DNA of 64,000 nt from contig OZ025210.1 in the NCBI GenBank assembly GCA_964019055.1, forward strand, positions 6,343,547-6,407,546. The letters run 5' to 3'. Positions within the stretch are counted from its first letter, which is position 1, and the number at the start of each line of letters is the position of its first letter. Below, in pieces: positions 23,539 through 35,020 of this stretch. The notes beneath the pieces were generated by a model. It had not been told where the DNA came from. It saw only the letters and a list, made by a program, of their open reading frames with translations, and searched no databases. The position numbers and the translations under genes are program-made. This stretch comes from Anthopleura xanthogrammica. Lineage: Eukaryota; Cnidaria; Anthozoa; Actiniaria; Actiniidae.

Positions 23539-24803
23539 TCATGATACCAACTCCTCTTTTAAGTAACGCCGTCGAATTTCAAGTGCTTGTTTGAAAAGAG
23601 TCATGTCCATTCCATCAATGCAACCTGCAATTCTTGCTTTCAGAACCACAGGAGCCCCAGTTTGGTTAATAATCTCCCCAATAAAATGATATTGTGAGCC
23701 CTTGACGAATGCTAGTGGTTCAACTAGGGATGTGTCTACAGTGAGTTCATTATTACCATCTTTGATTTTCACTTGACTTGTATTGATATTGTGTGAGAGA
23801 ATCCTTAAATGAACAAAAAGAAATATAATTACTATTAGCTTTCTACCTGCAGTGTACTTCCAATAGACCCCTTGCATGTAACATCAAAGCACCTCAATTT
23901 GGAGGATAAAATGAAAGAATGTGAACCTTGTTAGAATTGGAAACCTATTGTTTTGTTCTCCAAACTAAGCTGCATTCCAAAGTGCTGCATGGGGTCTATA
24001 GACCTCTTTACCCTGGGCATACTGTTTTCCCATTTCAGACCATGTATCATTTCCTTGAAAATAAGATTCTTTGTTTGAGTTGTATCCATATTCATGTATC
24101 TTCTCATGCGCAACTGTTAAACAAAAGGAATGATACTCTAGGGAATGACACAGTCTGAAATGGGAAGACATTCCCAAGGCCTCAGATTTGAAGAGCGAAT
24201 GCACTACCACTATAGCTACTACAACATCCTCCATGCCTCATCTCCCTTATGGCACGTCAGACTGTGCCTTGCTGTGATTGTGTCAGTGCCATGCCATGTA
24301 TAAAAACAATATAAATTCTGAGCCATAACCGTGACGTAACCGTGCCATGACTTTTCACACTCAGACGAATTTGCTCTAAAATAAATAATAAAGTTGCTTG
24401 TCCCCAGTCCCCAAGTGGAGTGCTATGGAACTCAGTACTAACAAACACTGACACTACCCTAACTCCCTAAATGTTTGTTAGCCCTTTGTTTCAGCTTCAA
24501 CTTGCACCACCTTCCTCCCCCGCTCCCCCTCCCCCCCCCCCCCCCTAGAATATGGGCTCATAGGCTCCTAGGTTTTAAGTTCAGTATGGTCATCAGCGCT
24601 CACAACAGTTCTATGGAGTAAGCTTACTTTTATTTGGCATTACAGTATCTTGCTTTACTTCATAAGACCATGCATTCTGATATCGTCTCCACTACTCACT
24701 GTGCTCACCTTCCCCAAGTCCTAACTGACTGACCAATCAGATGATCATGTAATCGTCTTACTTCTTCAATAGAGAGAATCCTTCCACTCGAAATCCCCGC
24801 CAT
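23539..24803 (-). CDS. TEN1: TEN1, small OB-fold subunit of the CST telomere complex
   Basis: TEN1 joins CTC1 and STN1 in CST, which binds telomeric single-stranded DNA and recruits Pol alpha-primase for C-strand fill-in (family knowledge). Two exons, 24803-24709 and 23803-23539, join in phase to 119 aa, close to human TEN1 (about 123 aa). Visible matches to the family: SGRILSIEEV near the start, QSVRTWGRIL across the splice (human has STLRTFGRL), LVEPLAF, QYHFIGEI, VVLKARIAGCIDGMDMTLFKQAL and RYLKEE near the C-terminus. The ATG at 24803 is the first in frame. The start lies 547 bp from the carbonic anhydrase ATG on the other strand. Confidence 0.9.
23864..23998. mobile_element. MITE family A, copy 4 (TEN1 intron)
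   Basis: TAGACCCCTTGCATG at left and GGGGTCTA at right, with the family A arm mirrored inside. It abuts the family C element that follows. Confidence 0.8.
23999..24165. mobile_element. palindromic element, family C (TEN1 intron)
   Basis: TAGACCTCTTTACCCTGGG leads into TTCCCATTTCAGACCATGTA, mirrored by a block ending CAGTCTGAAATGGGAA. It directly follows MITE family A copy 4. Confidence 0.6.
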
Positions 24804-25350
24804 TTTGTTTGATGGGTCATTGGAGGCAGACTGGGAATGAGTCAGAAATGAAACACAGGAAACCCACGCGTAGAAGACGACTTATTTAAAAGACGTTGTA
24901 CAACACACGCAAAAAAAACAAAACAAGAAAAACAAGGAATAAAGAAAAAAATCTGGTCAAAAAACGGATTTCAAGGAAGGTAATGAGGAAGATTTTAGGA
25001 TAAAAAAGAGATTTTTCTCAACCCTTGCTTGTGAGATTTTAAGGATAGTCGAACCATCAGTCCATGTTAGATCATCTTAACCTCTAACCCAACAAGCTTA
25101 ATGCTATTCCAGAGATCTAGAACCAAAATTGATGAAAAGCTATTTGCTGGTAGGAATTAAACTTAAGAAGGTATAAGCATTGAATAAGGCAGCTAGGAAT
25201 AATATTGGGCTTAAGATTTGTACAAGTATAGCTAGTACATGTACTCAGATGTTAAATTCTGATCCATTCATTATAATGTAAGCTTACAATGCATTCATGA
25301 TCAGTTTTTGCAGGGTCTGCATCGAGCTTGGTAAACTAATACGTACAGCA
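24804..25350. promoter_or_regulatory. divergent TEN1 / beta-carbonic anhydrase intergenic region
   Basis: 547 bp between opposite start codons. A TTTTTGCAG acceptor ends at 25313, suggesting that the carbonic anhydrase message has a 5' UTR intron here. I see no TATA box or repeat. Confidence 0.45.
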
Positions 25351-27907
25351 ATGGAAAAAGTCATTCAAGGAATCTTAAAGTTCCAGAACACCGTGCGGCC
25401 TAGTTTGTTTCCCACACTGAGAAAACTAGCAAACAAGGCAGAGGTAATTAATTCTGGTATAGTGCAAACACAAGTGTATGTGCCAACTAGAGTTATAATG
25501 CATGCTAGTTATACAGTGAGGTATTTTAATAGACCCTTTTCGGATATGGCACTAATGACGTCAAACCAGGATAAATCCTGGGATGTCCCAGATGTTGTGA
25601 GTGAAACCTTGAGCTCGTTGTTTTGACTTTTCCGAGTACATGTGGCCTGACATATTCTTTTCAGTTTTTTTCCTTGTGGATTAATGTTTTTAACTGATAA
25701 AAAGGTTCTCTGACCATCTACTATGATATGTAAGAAATAGATAATAAGATGGCCAATTCTAGTTTGACGTCTTCACAACAATATTTGAAAAAGGTCTATT
25801 AGTCAAAAAATTCAAAGCAGTGCATTATATATTATATCTGACATACGATGAGTTATCTGCATTCTGATTGGCTGTGTTTTCACTGTTGTGATAAAAGACG
25901 ACATTGAGATGACCATTTCAAATTATTCCACAAACAGAATTCACAGAAAGGGATGAGCTAGGTACCCCTACCCCAACACACATGTTTCACGTTTTCACTT
26001 CATTTTCAACTCTCATCCCCACTTTCCACCACCAAAACACACACTTTTAGCATAATAAATACAAGTCTGCTATATCCTTACATCAACTCCCCCCCCCCCC
26101 CCCCCCCCACCTTTTAGAGTGTTCTGTGGTCCTTGACATACTATCCTGTGTACCTTGCCGTGACTATGTCAGTGCCATGTTTTGTATGAAAACATTAGAA
26201 ATTCAATGCAGTTGCCATTCACTGTGCATAATAATCACATAATAATCACACCTCCATAATATCAAGGTCTCATACAAAATATCTATTATTATTGCTTGCA
26301 GCCACAAGTACTTTTTGTAGCCTGCATGGACAGTCGCATAGTGCCAGACACTTATACTAGTGCAAGTCCTGGACACATGTTTGTCATTAGGAATGCTGGT
26401 AACTTTGTACCACATGCAAGACTATTTGGCTCTCTTGGCCATACATACTCTGAACATGCTGCGCTAGAACTGGCTGTTGCTAAGAGTGAGGTCAAACATG
26501 TTGCTGTTTGCGGACACTCAAACTGCAAGGTACTCTAACTTTTTTATGCTCAGGTGTTACCTTATGGCTTTCTAGGGATTGTTGCAGGGTGGGTCAGCAC
26601 TCACCTCTTACCTCTGAGGTCTCTGGGAATTCGGCATCACAAATGAGTAGAATTTGTTAGCTTGAGAGAGAGATCCCTTGATTTAATGTTTTTTGTCCAG
26701 GTTCTCTGTTTTTTCCTCTCTCTGCAAAACCTAACCTAAACCTAACCTTGAGGGCCGTAAGTTAGAAAACTGTAAAAGGTTATTATGTATCCCTCCTTAA
26801 ATAAAGTTATTGTATTGCATTGTAACATGTTAAGTTCCAATTTAATCCATGAGTTGGCAGTGCCCTGAGTTACATCTTCCCAGAAGTTGTAGTGTTTAAT
26901 AAAATTGATATCTGTTTTGGTTTGGTGGAAGGATTTGATCAGTCAGTAGGTTCATTGTTTGAAGCATATGCTGAACTCCTTGAAACCTGATGTATTCAAT
27001 TCATTCTTTTCTATCAACACAGGCAATGGAAGGCCTATACAAGACTTGCAGTGGCTCAACAAAACAAGAAAATGATTCAGCTTTAGAAAACTGGATCAAG
27101 ACCCATGGACAGTCATCCATGACCAAGCTAGATCAGTTGATAGTCCAGGATGGAAAACCAGTTCACTTAGTGTTTGGCGAAGAAAGTGATCCTGATAAAA
27201 TTGAAGGCATTATTGACAAGGATGATAAATTGGATCCAGTTGATAAACTTTCACAGGTATATATGTCATATTTGCAGCCAATCGTTTTTAGGAAAAGAAA
27301 ACACCAACTAATGTTCACTCAGACAACTAGCTATATTTCAAGATGCCTGGGCCTCTTCTCATTCTGGGAGCAGTGTATTAAATAGTTCGCAGGGATTCTC
27401 TAGTCACCAACCATCCCCCACACACACACACACTTGCTCCTCCCCTCCCCTCCCCCATCATAACCAACACCAGCAATTTTCTTACTTAATTTACAAGTTC
27501 CAGTTGTCTGATTATGAAAGGAGCCCTACAGTGTCCTTCTGCAATGGTTCACTTTCAATTTTTGATACAAACTTGTCCTGTTTTGAATGCGGTCAATGGA
27601 AGAAGGCACACCTTTTTTTGAGGCAACTTTTTAGAAGCAAAAAGGTCGTTAAAATTAATATTGCTTTGCTTTAGATTTCCCTGTCCTTTAGTTTTAATAA
27701 TTGCTTTCTTTTTAGATCAACGTTTTGCAGCAGCTCCATAACATCAGATCGTACAGTTTTGTACGTGAACGCTTGAAAACTAAGGAGCTTCAACTTCATG
27801 CTCTATGGTTTGATATTGGGGATGGCCAAATGTTCCTTTTCTCAAGACAAAACAAGACATTTGAACCAGTCAACGAAAATACTTTAAAAACGCATCTTGA
27901 CTCTTAA
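25351..27907 (+). CDS. beta-class carbonic anhydrase
   Basis: Zinc enzyme converting CO2 and water to bicarbonate and a proton. Beta-class enzymes occur in many invertebrates but not in vertebrates (family knowledge). Exons: 25351-25443, 26302-26529, 27023-27256, 27716-27907; all phase 0, 248 aa. Zinc and catalytic residues are intact: C39-x-D41-x-R43 in VACMDSR, then H103-x-x-C106 in CGHSNC. RNAGNFVP and SEHAALELAV are also typical. An in-frame ATG exists at 25297, but a splice acceptor (TTTTTGCAG) lies between it and 25351, so I start at 25351. The N-terminus (MEKVIQGILKFQNTVRPSLF) is amphipathic with few acids, so a mitochondrial location is possible, as for some animal members, but not proven. 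Confidence 0.95.
25530..25801. mobile_element. MITE family B, copy 2 (carbonic anhydrase intron 1)
   Basis: Starts TAGACCCTTTTCGGATATGG with an ATGACGTCA block. Ends with a mirror, TTGACGTC then ATTTGAAAAAGGTCTATTA. Related to 15257-15462. Confidence 0.7.
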
Positions 27908-29102
27908 GTGACTCTCAAGGGAACTCCGAAGTTGAAAGTAAGTTACATACGATTTAATGAATTATGCTATGAGGTTAACCACACATTAAATGGCAGTAAA
28001 TAAATATATAGATAATTTAATATTATTATGATACAATAGATCTCAGTGTGAATTAGTTGGTTCACTTTAGTGGGGTGTGAATTAAGACTTAAATGAAGTG
28101 AATAATAAGTCAATAGCGAAAAAATAGAAAACGCACGCACTTGCTGGGGGTTCTCATAAAGCACGGTCCCCAACCAATAACCAATGTGCACGAGCTCGAA
28201 TTTCTAGCCCAAAGTGTATGATGGTAAACTGAGTCCTTACAATTTTTTGGCTCCTCTAAAAAAGCATCTGACAATGTTTCCTTAGACGTTTTCAATGGAA
28301 ATGTGAGTATTTTAACAGACGAAAATAATAGCAATTTTTTTTGATATTTTCTTTGATTTTCCTGTTTCATTTTTGCAGGACTTGGTTTCCCAGAGAGCTT
28401 TGTGAGCTTTCATGCACATTGCCTATTAGAAAGCGAGATTTTCTTCTTGTTGCTGCTGCTGTTGTTGTTGTTGTTGTTGTTGAAATTTATAACAGCTAGT
28501 TTAAAATATATAATCAACTAGGAATACAAAGTTGAAGGTAGCCCGCATTTCAAAATAAGCTAAGAGTTATATTGAATAAAATATTGTAAAGAAAGGTCTG
28601 ATATACCTATCTGCATGACTTTGTCCTTCACTTGACTCTGAAGATGACTTCCGCTCAGGTTATCGAAACGTCAGTCACATCAAACAGTCCTTCTCAGGAC
28701 TACATCCACCCGGATGATCATAATACAAATATTGTTTCTTCGACAAATACTGTTACTTCGATAAATATGAATAAAATGACTTTTCTTGAACAAAACGATG
28801 CGATAAGTAATATAGACGAAGTAAGTCATATTGGAAGGAAGCTGAGTGCTGGAACAACATTGTAACATATGCTGCGCGTGTGGGAAATAAATGAGCTATT
28901 ATTTAAAGCCTTCTGATGAAGTTGATAATTGTGCAGGTTTATGTACGCGCCATATTTTATTATAAAATAATTTTTTTTACATTGTAAATAATAATTATTA
29001 TTATATTGTGAGATGCAAAATAATGAAATAGGGCAATTAACGATAATCGCGTGTTGATAGCATATAGGAAATCGTGAACAGGTGCTATGAGTTATTTGCA
29101 TT
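27908..29102. other. intergenic region between carbonic anhydrase and GPCR 3' ends
   Basis: It holds a short (TTG)n run at about 28450-28480 and the hammerhead-bearing repeat at about 28620-28740. The rest is AT-rich with no coding exon I can support. The 77-codon open frame at 28632-28865 lies across the repeat and is not a gene. Confidence 0.6.
28633..28677 (+). ncRNA. hammerhead ribozyme motif (type I, minimal stem III)
   Basis: In order: TGACT (stem I), CTGAAGA (core, CUGANGA with N=A), a ~20-nt stem II region, GAAA (core), CGTC with the cleavage-site GTC, then AGTCA, which pairs perfectly with TGACT. GAC/GATC-type and CC/GG pairs can form in stem II but it is imperfect. Minimal stem III hammerheads of this form are known in Penelope-like elements and animal retrozymes. 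Activity is untested; the motif is read from sequence only. Confidence 0.65.
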
Positions 29103-30104
29103 TTATAAATTATTAAAATCTAATGTAAAAACACCTCTAGAATCCTTTCTTGGAGGAGTGCTAGGGTTCCTTATGGGGTAAACACGGTTCTTGCAGAAAA
29201 TCTTCTTCAAGTGTTCTCGAAAATTCTGGCTCTGTAAGCAATAAATAAAAGGGTTCACAGCGGAGTTACATGTTATGAGAATGTTGCTGATAATAAAATG
29301 ATGATCAGAAAAGTCGTACTCGAGACCACAATAAGATAAAAAATACAACGTAAGGTTTGGCGTCCAACAAACAAGGTATACGACGCTGACAATGACAACC
29401 ATCTTGGTAGCCTTTTTTCTTAACTTCATCACACCAAATGGTGAAAATTGGATTTTGCATGTCGTGGGTTTGATCCAGAGCCGGAAGATGACTATGCTGT
29501 ATAGACTAACCATGATAGAGGCCGGTAAGAGTAAACCAAATATGAACCAAAGAATGCTGTATCCCTGAGGTAGCCATGGATATTCTTCGGGCCACCATTC
29601 AGAGCAAAAGTTCTCCTTTTTATCGAAGTCTAGAAGAACGAACAAGGGACTATTGAACACCAAGCCAAAAACCCAAGCAATAACGACTATGTACCTGACT
29701 TTGCGCCGGTTTAATGCCATCTTTCGGGAGAAGGGACGTACAACGGCACAATAACGTTCAAAGGAGATAGCAACAAGAAAGATAATAGATGCAACTCCTG
29801 CTATCCATGCTATGGGACCTCCAGTGAACAACTTACAAAAAACCGCCCCTGTAGTGCCTTCGGGATGAGAAACAAAATACGTGAAAATGAATCGTGCAGG
29901 AAGGAACACTCCCAATATGATGTCAGCCAACGCGAGGTTGAGCAGGAGGTAGTTCATAGGCGATTTTGTTAGTTTACTGCTGACAATTATGTAGATAACT
30001 ATTGAGTTCCCAGAGAAGTTGATGACTGCTATGACTAATAACGACACACTAAAGGCTATCTTGGTTGTTGTCAAGCCTTGGACATCGGTGCTATTGTCAG
30101 CCAT
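29103..30104 (-). CDS. class A (rhodopsin-like) G-protein-coupled receptor, neuropeptide-receptor-like
   Basis: Seven-transmembrane receptor at the cell surface; the ligand cannot be read from sequence. One exon codes 333 aa. The frame extends 42 codons upstream, but a splice acceptor (TTGATATTCAG) ends at 30112, just before the ATG at 30104, so MADNSTD is the likely start. Hallmarks: GN in TM1 (32-33), LALAD in TM2 (D61), Cys90 and Cys167 for the extracellular disulfide, ERY at the end of TM3 (116-118), W144 in TM4, CWTP in TM6 (246-249), NPFIY in TM7 (284-288), then a basic helix 8 with Cys304 as a possible palmitoylation site. The single coding exon suits cnidarian class A receptor expansions. 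CWTP and the short third loop fit peptide receptors, but amine or orphan classes are not excluded. Confidence 0.94.
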   Translation of the reverse strand: MADNSTDVQGLTTTKIAFSVSLLVIAVINFSGNSIVIYIIVSSKLTKSPMNYLLLNLALADIILGVFLPARFIFTYFVSHPEGTTGAVFCKLFTGGPIAWIAGVASIIFLVAISFERYCAVVRPFSRKMALNRRKVRYIVVIAWVFGLVFNSPLFVLLDFDKKENFCSEWWPEEYPWLPQGYSILWFIFGLLLPASIMVSLYSIVIFRLWIKPTTCKIQFSPFGVMKLRKKATKMVVIVSVVYLVCWTPNLTLYFLSYCGLEYDFSDHHFIISNILITCNSAVNPFIYCLQSQNFREHLKKIFCKNRVYPIRNPSTPPRKDSRGVFTLDFNNL

Positions 30105-33100
30105 CGTCAACCTGAATATCAAAAACATATGACATGAAAATTTAGAGAATTTTGCGCAACTTAAAAAGCAATTGTTTTTCCCACGATCGATCGCGATATA
30201 ACGAAATGCTTCCAAACTAACATACATCATCTAGGAGGGGAGCGGTGATTCTGGGGTCTGATGTCACCTAATACTACTCATTACATCTTTTCCCTAATAT
30301 CGCCTAATGCTATCCATGCACTGCAACCCAATATTTTGGCCATTTTCCCCAAAAATTTGTCAATGTTTCCAGAAGTTACGTAATGGACCAATAGCTTCCG
30401 GGGGACTTTGTCTCGTACAAGTATACTAGGGACATTAGCTTGAAACTTTGTTTTAGATATTTATTCCTATCTATTTTGTATATTTATTATTATCTATTAT
30501 TTTCGCTGACTTCACCTGTAATTCAGTCATTTAATCTGCAAAAGGTGCAAATAGACTTATCTATCTATCTATCATTTGTGTCGCGGTGACATTGCGCTCC
30601 AGAGTCGGCCCGACTTGGCTAGAGAAAGGAGAAGAGAGATTTTGATGAGAGCTCACTATTAAAATCCTAATGAAATGTTTCGATTCCATCAGCCACTGAG
30701 CCTTTCGATGTACAATACTGTAATTATTTCGAAGTTATTTTTTCATCAGAAAACAACGACGATCAGATCGTGTATATCCTTGTCATTGTAATGTTTCTAA
30801 GTATATAACTAAAATATATGTAGAACATCAAAAATGAATTGTACTTTTTCCCAGATAATTCTTGAAACAATTAACAAATTATGAGTTATGTATCAAAATT
30901 AGCTAAACAATTAAGTTGTTCGTTCGGGAGAGAGGATATAGATAATTTCATGGAATTTTCGGTATATAAAGTGAAAGAACATTAACAACTATTATTGTTA
31001 CTTACAGTTCGTGAAATGAGTAGTTTGTATTTCGAGATGTCAATCCAATTTTCGTGTATAGAATTCGAACTTGGGTCTTGTTTCAAAGTTGTTTAGGAAT
31101 TCTAAAAGCAGATGTTGTGCTGTAAATGTACGAATGCGGAATTGTTTACCAAGTCAGCAAAATATTTATAACGACAAGGTAGACAAAACAGTTTTTATAG
31201 CTTAGGGCTATGTATGGAACTATAAATATTTGACGTATATTGGCCTTTCTGATATGTAATTGGTTGGGAGTGAAATAATAAATTCCTAATTCCTCTTATA
31301 ATTCATAAAATGAATAAAAATAAAGAAAATACAACACAACCTGTTTGGTTTAATAATATATTCTTTCATTGCACAGGTTCATCAATGATTCAGTTCATAA
31401 TTGCCTTTTTTCATTTGTAAACAGGGTATAAACAATTCTTTCTTCTTGAAAATTGATTTATAGAAATCCTTGAACATGTGTAACGACGTGGAAATCTGTC
31501 ATCCGGTTGATCGCTGTACTTTTCCAAATTTTTGAAGAAAAAAAATCACGCAAAAACTTTATTTATTTATTCTTATAAAATTCATCAATGATTCATGACA
31601 TAAAAGCCTCGGTATATTTTTGAACTACATACAAAAATCCCTCTTTTTTCTCGTAAAAAAAATCAATTTACTAAAAATTGAATTTTTAGGAACCCGTGAT
31701 CATGTGTATCGAAGTGGAAATCCGTCATCCTTGATAGCAGTACTTTTCCAAATTTTAGGAAATTTCAAAAACTAATAATTCACGAATCGAGTCCAGGGTA
31801 TGTTTTCGTTCCCTCGGGGTTTCCGTTCGTAGAACTATTTCAAAATTTAGGCAGCTTCATTTTCGAATATTGAAAATTTGGTTGACAGAGCTGTTTAATG
31901 GTATTTTTTACCCAAAGTGATTCATGACATTGATGAAGTGTCCGAGTCTGTGGCGTTGATGGTCTTGATGAATTGTTGACTGCGCATGCGCATGTGGGTT
32001 CCATCTGGGCTGCCAACACGCAAACGTAGAAGGAGGGGAAAAGGTTTCCTTAAAGTTTAAATTATGTTTGTTTTATTTATTTGACTTAAGATGTTTCAAA
32101 GAACAGCGGCTAGCAGCTTGCTGGTTAATCAGTGAGAAAGAGACCCTCGAAAAAAGAAACTGGGAAAAAATAATAATGATGATGATGATGTAAAATGTAA
32201 CAATGCTGAAAAAAGGCTGATCCAAAGTTACGGTGTGACCTTGGCGTGACCTTCACTATACTCAACACAGGGGTGCGCCCCCCCCCCCCCCCCCTTCCCC
32301 CAGACAGACACTTTTTTTCTTTTATTGATTCATCCTCCCTGCAAACTGCAAAAAATAGTAGCAAAATATATATAGATTGATAGATAGATAGATGCTTTAT
32401 TGACAATCTACTTAAAGTGCACCTAAAGTGTAATTTTCCCGCTATTTGGAAGTGAAGATATACACATATAATAACTTTAAGCTGCTGAAGCTGAATTGCG
32501 TAAATATAATTACAATTAACCATAAACTAAAAACTTGAATAATAATATATAAATATATAAATATCTACACTTAATAAAATTAATTAGATTCATTAGATAC
32601 AATTGCTTCACATTACGAAGTCGTTTTACAGTGAGGACACTCGAACCGTGAACACTTTGAGGTTTCTTCATACTTTTTTCTCCTTTATCCCTTGTGTGAA
32701 TCGATTGGAAATATGATTTATTTTGAACAATAGGTTTATTTGAGTACAGTGCTTCATTTTCAGAAGGTTTGAAGCAGTAGAAAGTTCATAGAATAAAAAA
32801 TATAAAAATATCAAGTGTTCATGGTTCGATTGTCCTCACTGTAAAACACAATAATTTTGAGATTTAAATTTGAATACATTGAGAAAACAGAATAAGTTCA
32901 TATCGCGACTAGTATTGCGACTCTCCTATAAGTTTAATTGGGAGAGAGCCGCCAATATAAACTCGTATTCGCGACTACGGCCAATACGGAATATATGTTC
33001 TCCCAACTAGCCGCCAACTGATAAACCCGTATTGGCTGCTCAAAATCGCAATAAGTTATACAAATGATTGATTTTAACACGGATTAAACCTCCAGGCTAC

Positions 33101-33147
33101 ACAGTAACTTTGGGGTTTATTGTAATAATCAATACCTATATAATATA
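30105..33147. other. gene-poor region upstream of the GPCR
   Basis: No coding exon found. It contains two diverged tandem copies of a ~205-bp unit (about 31375-31560 and 31580-31770, sharing TTCATCAATGATTCA and GTACTTTTCCAAATTT), a run of C at about 32278-32293, a short GATA run at about 32378-32393, and the MITE at 32623-32848. Confidence 0.6.
32623..32848. mobile_element. MITE-like element with ~38-bp terminal inverted repeats
   Basis: GTTTTACAGTGAGGACACTC at left is mirrored by GTCCTCACTGTAAAAC at right. The arms continue through a GTGAACACTTTGA/TCAAGTGTTCA pair. Confidence 0.75.
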
Positions 33148-33365
33148 GTATGGATAAAAAGTTAAATTTTACACCGTAAAAAATAAGAGAGATCACTTAC
33201 TGACGTTTCGGACGCTAGTCCTTCGTCGGAGTAAAAAGCCGACGCGTCCGAAACGTCAGTAAGTGATCTCTCTTATTTTTTACGGTGTAAAATTTAACTT
33301 TTTATCCATACTGTTTCATTAGAAACACCGACGCAGCCCACACTAGCTTACCGCTAGTTATCATC
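33148..33365. mobile_element. inverted-dimer retroelement fragment with hammerhead motif and 13-bp target duplication
   Basis: The 218-bp insert is flanked by the direct repeat CCTATATAATATA (33135-33147 and 33366-33378). Its left ~95 bp is the reverse complement of its right part (block TAAGTGATCTCTCTTATTTT and onward), so two copies lie head to head. The right copy continues to ACCGCTAGTTATCAT, shared with 36332-36470. A hammerhead-like core lies on the minus strand at 33233-33199. Confidence 0.75.
33199..33233 (-). ncRNA. hammerhead-like motif, one core base altered
   Basis: Minus strand: ACT, CCGACGA, a GGAC-TAGC-GTCC hairpin as stem II, GAAA, CGTC, AGT. ACT and AGT pair as stem I. The core should read CUGANGA; here the second base is C, which is expected to hurt cleavage strongly. 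The same change is in the copy at 36332. Confidence 0.5.
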
Positions 33366-33431
33366 CCTATATAATATATTTTATTTCAGTGGGTAAAAGT
33401 TGATGTCAATAGTATAAAACTCCAAATAGAA

Positions 33432-34171
<740 letters not shown>

Positions 34172-34606
34172 TTCTTTCTTTTAGTTCGTTCTGCCTCCCC
34201 TGCAACAACGTTGTAATCGAATCTACAGCACTATTTCATTTTATCCCGGAGATGCTCAAATGTTCATGGTTCGTGCGTATGAATACAATGCATCGAAAAG
34301 GCTATTATATTTTCCTTTCAAGCTAGGTGTGGGTAGCAGATAAAGCAAGGGATTAGAGAACTTATTCAACTGATAATCTTGACTCATTTTCCCCGGTTAA
34401 TTTACAAAACGACTCGGTATTTTAACACATATTGGATCGATGTATCTAATTCCCTTAACCAGAGAGATACATTTGACAAATTTGAGCTTGCTCGTGGGTG
34501 TGGGGGTAAGGAAGGGAGGTGAATTCCCTTTTCAAAGAAACACTCCCTATAGCTAGCTGTCGTCATTAAATTCATAAATTAACAAAGAAACTAACATCAA
34601 TAGACA

Positions 34607-34858
34607 CATCAAGAGTTCCGCGCTGCTACTCAATGCGCATGCTCAGGGGATTAAAAAGTGGGATGATATTTTGTATAATATGCAATTTTTTGGTATGTTT
34701 GATTCAGAATTCACTTAACAGTACGCGATCTTGAATATTTAGTGAAAATTGTGCTTGACAAGAAAGATACAACTAAAATATAGCATATTTTACAAATTTT
34801 ATCCCACTTTTTAATCCCCTGAGCATGCGCTTAGAGCAGTAGCGCGGAACTCTTGATG
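34607..34858. mobile_element. MITE with ~60-bp terminal inverted repeats
   Basis: ATCAAGAGTTCCGCGCTGCT at left is mirrored by AGCAGTAGCGCGGAACTCTTGAT at right. Both arms contain GCGCATGCTCAGGGGATTAA or its mirror. The interior is AT-rich and non-coding. Confidence 0.8.
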
Positions 34859-34885
34859 CTTGTATAGCAGATATATTATAAAGCA

Positions 34886-35020
34886 ATAGATGTCGGAATG
34901 CAGCTCAATTTGGAGGCCGGCAGGCAAGATAATAGTTCCCAATTATCAGGAGTTGGAAATTCTTTCGTTTTGCCCATCAAATTGAGCTGCATTCCGACGG
35001 ACGTGCTGCAAGGGGTCTAT
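34886..35020. mobile_element. MITE family A, copy 5 (left end truncated)
   Basis: The left end begins inside the arm at TGTCGGAATGCAGCTCAATT and lacks the TAGACCCCTTGC terminus. The right end is complete, to GGGGTCTA. A 71-codon open frame here is only the repeat. Confidence 0.8.

Noticed and set aside
28632..28865. 77-codon frame as a small gene
   Set aside because: It lies across the hammerhead-bearing repeat and has no supporting features.
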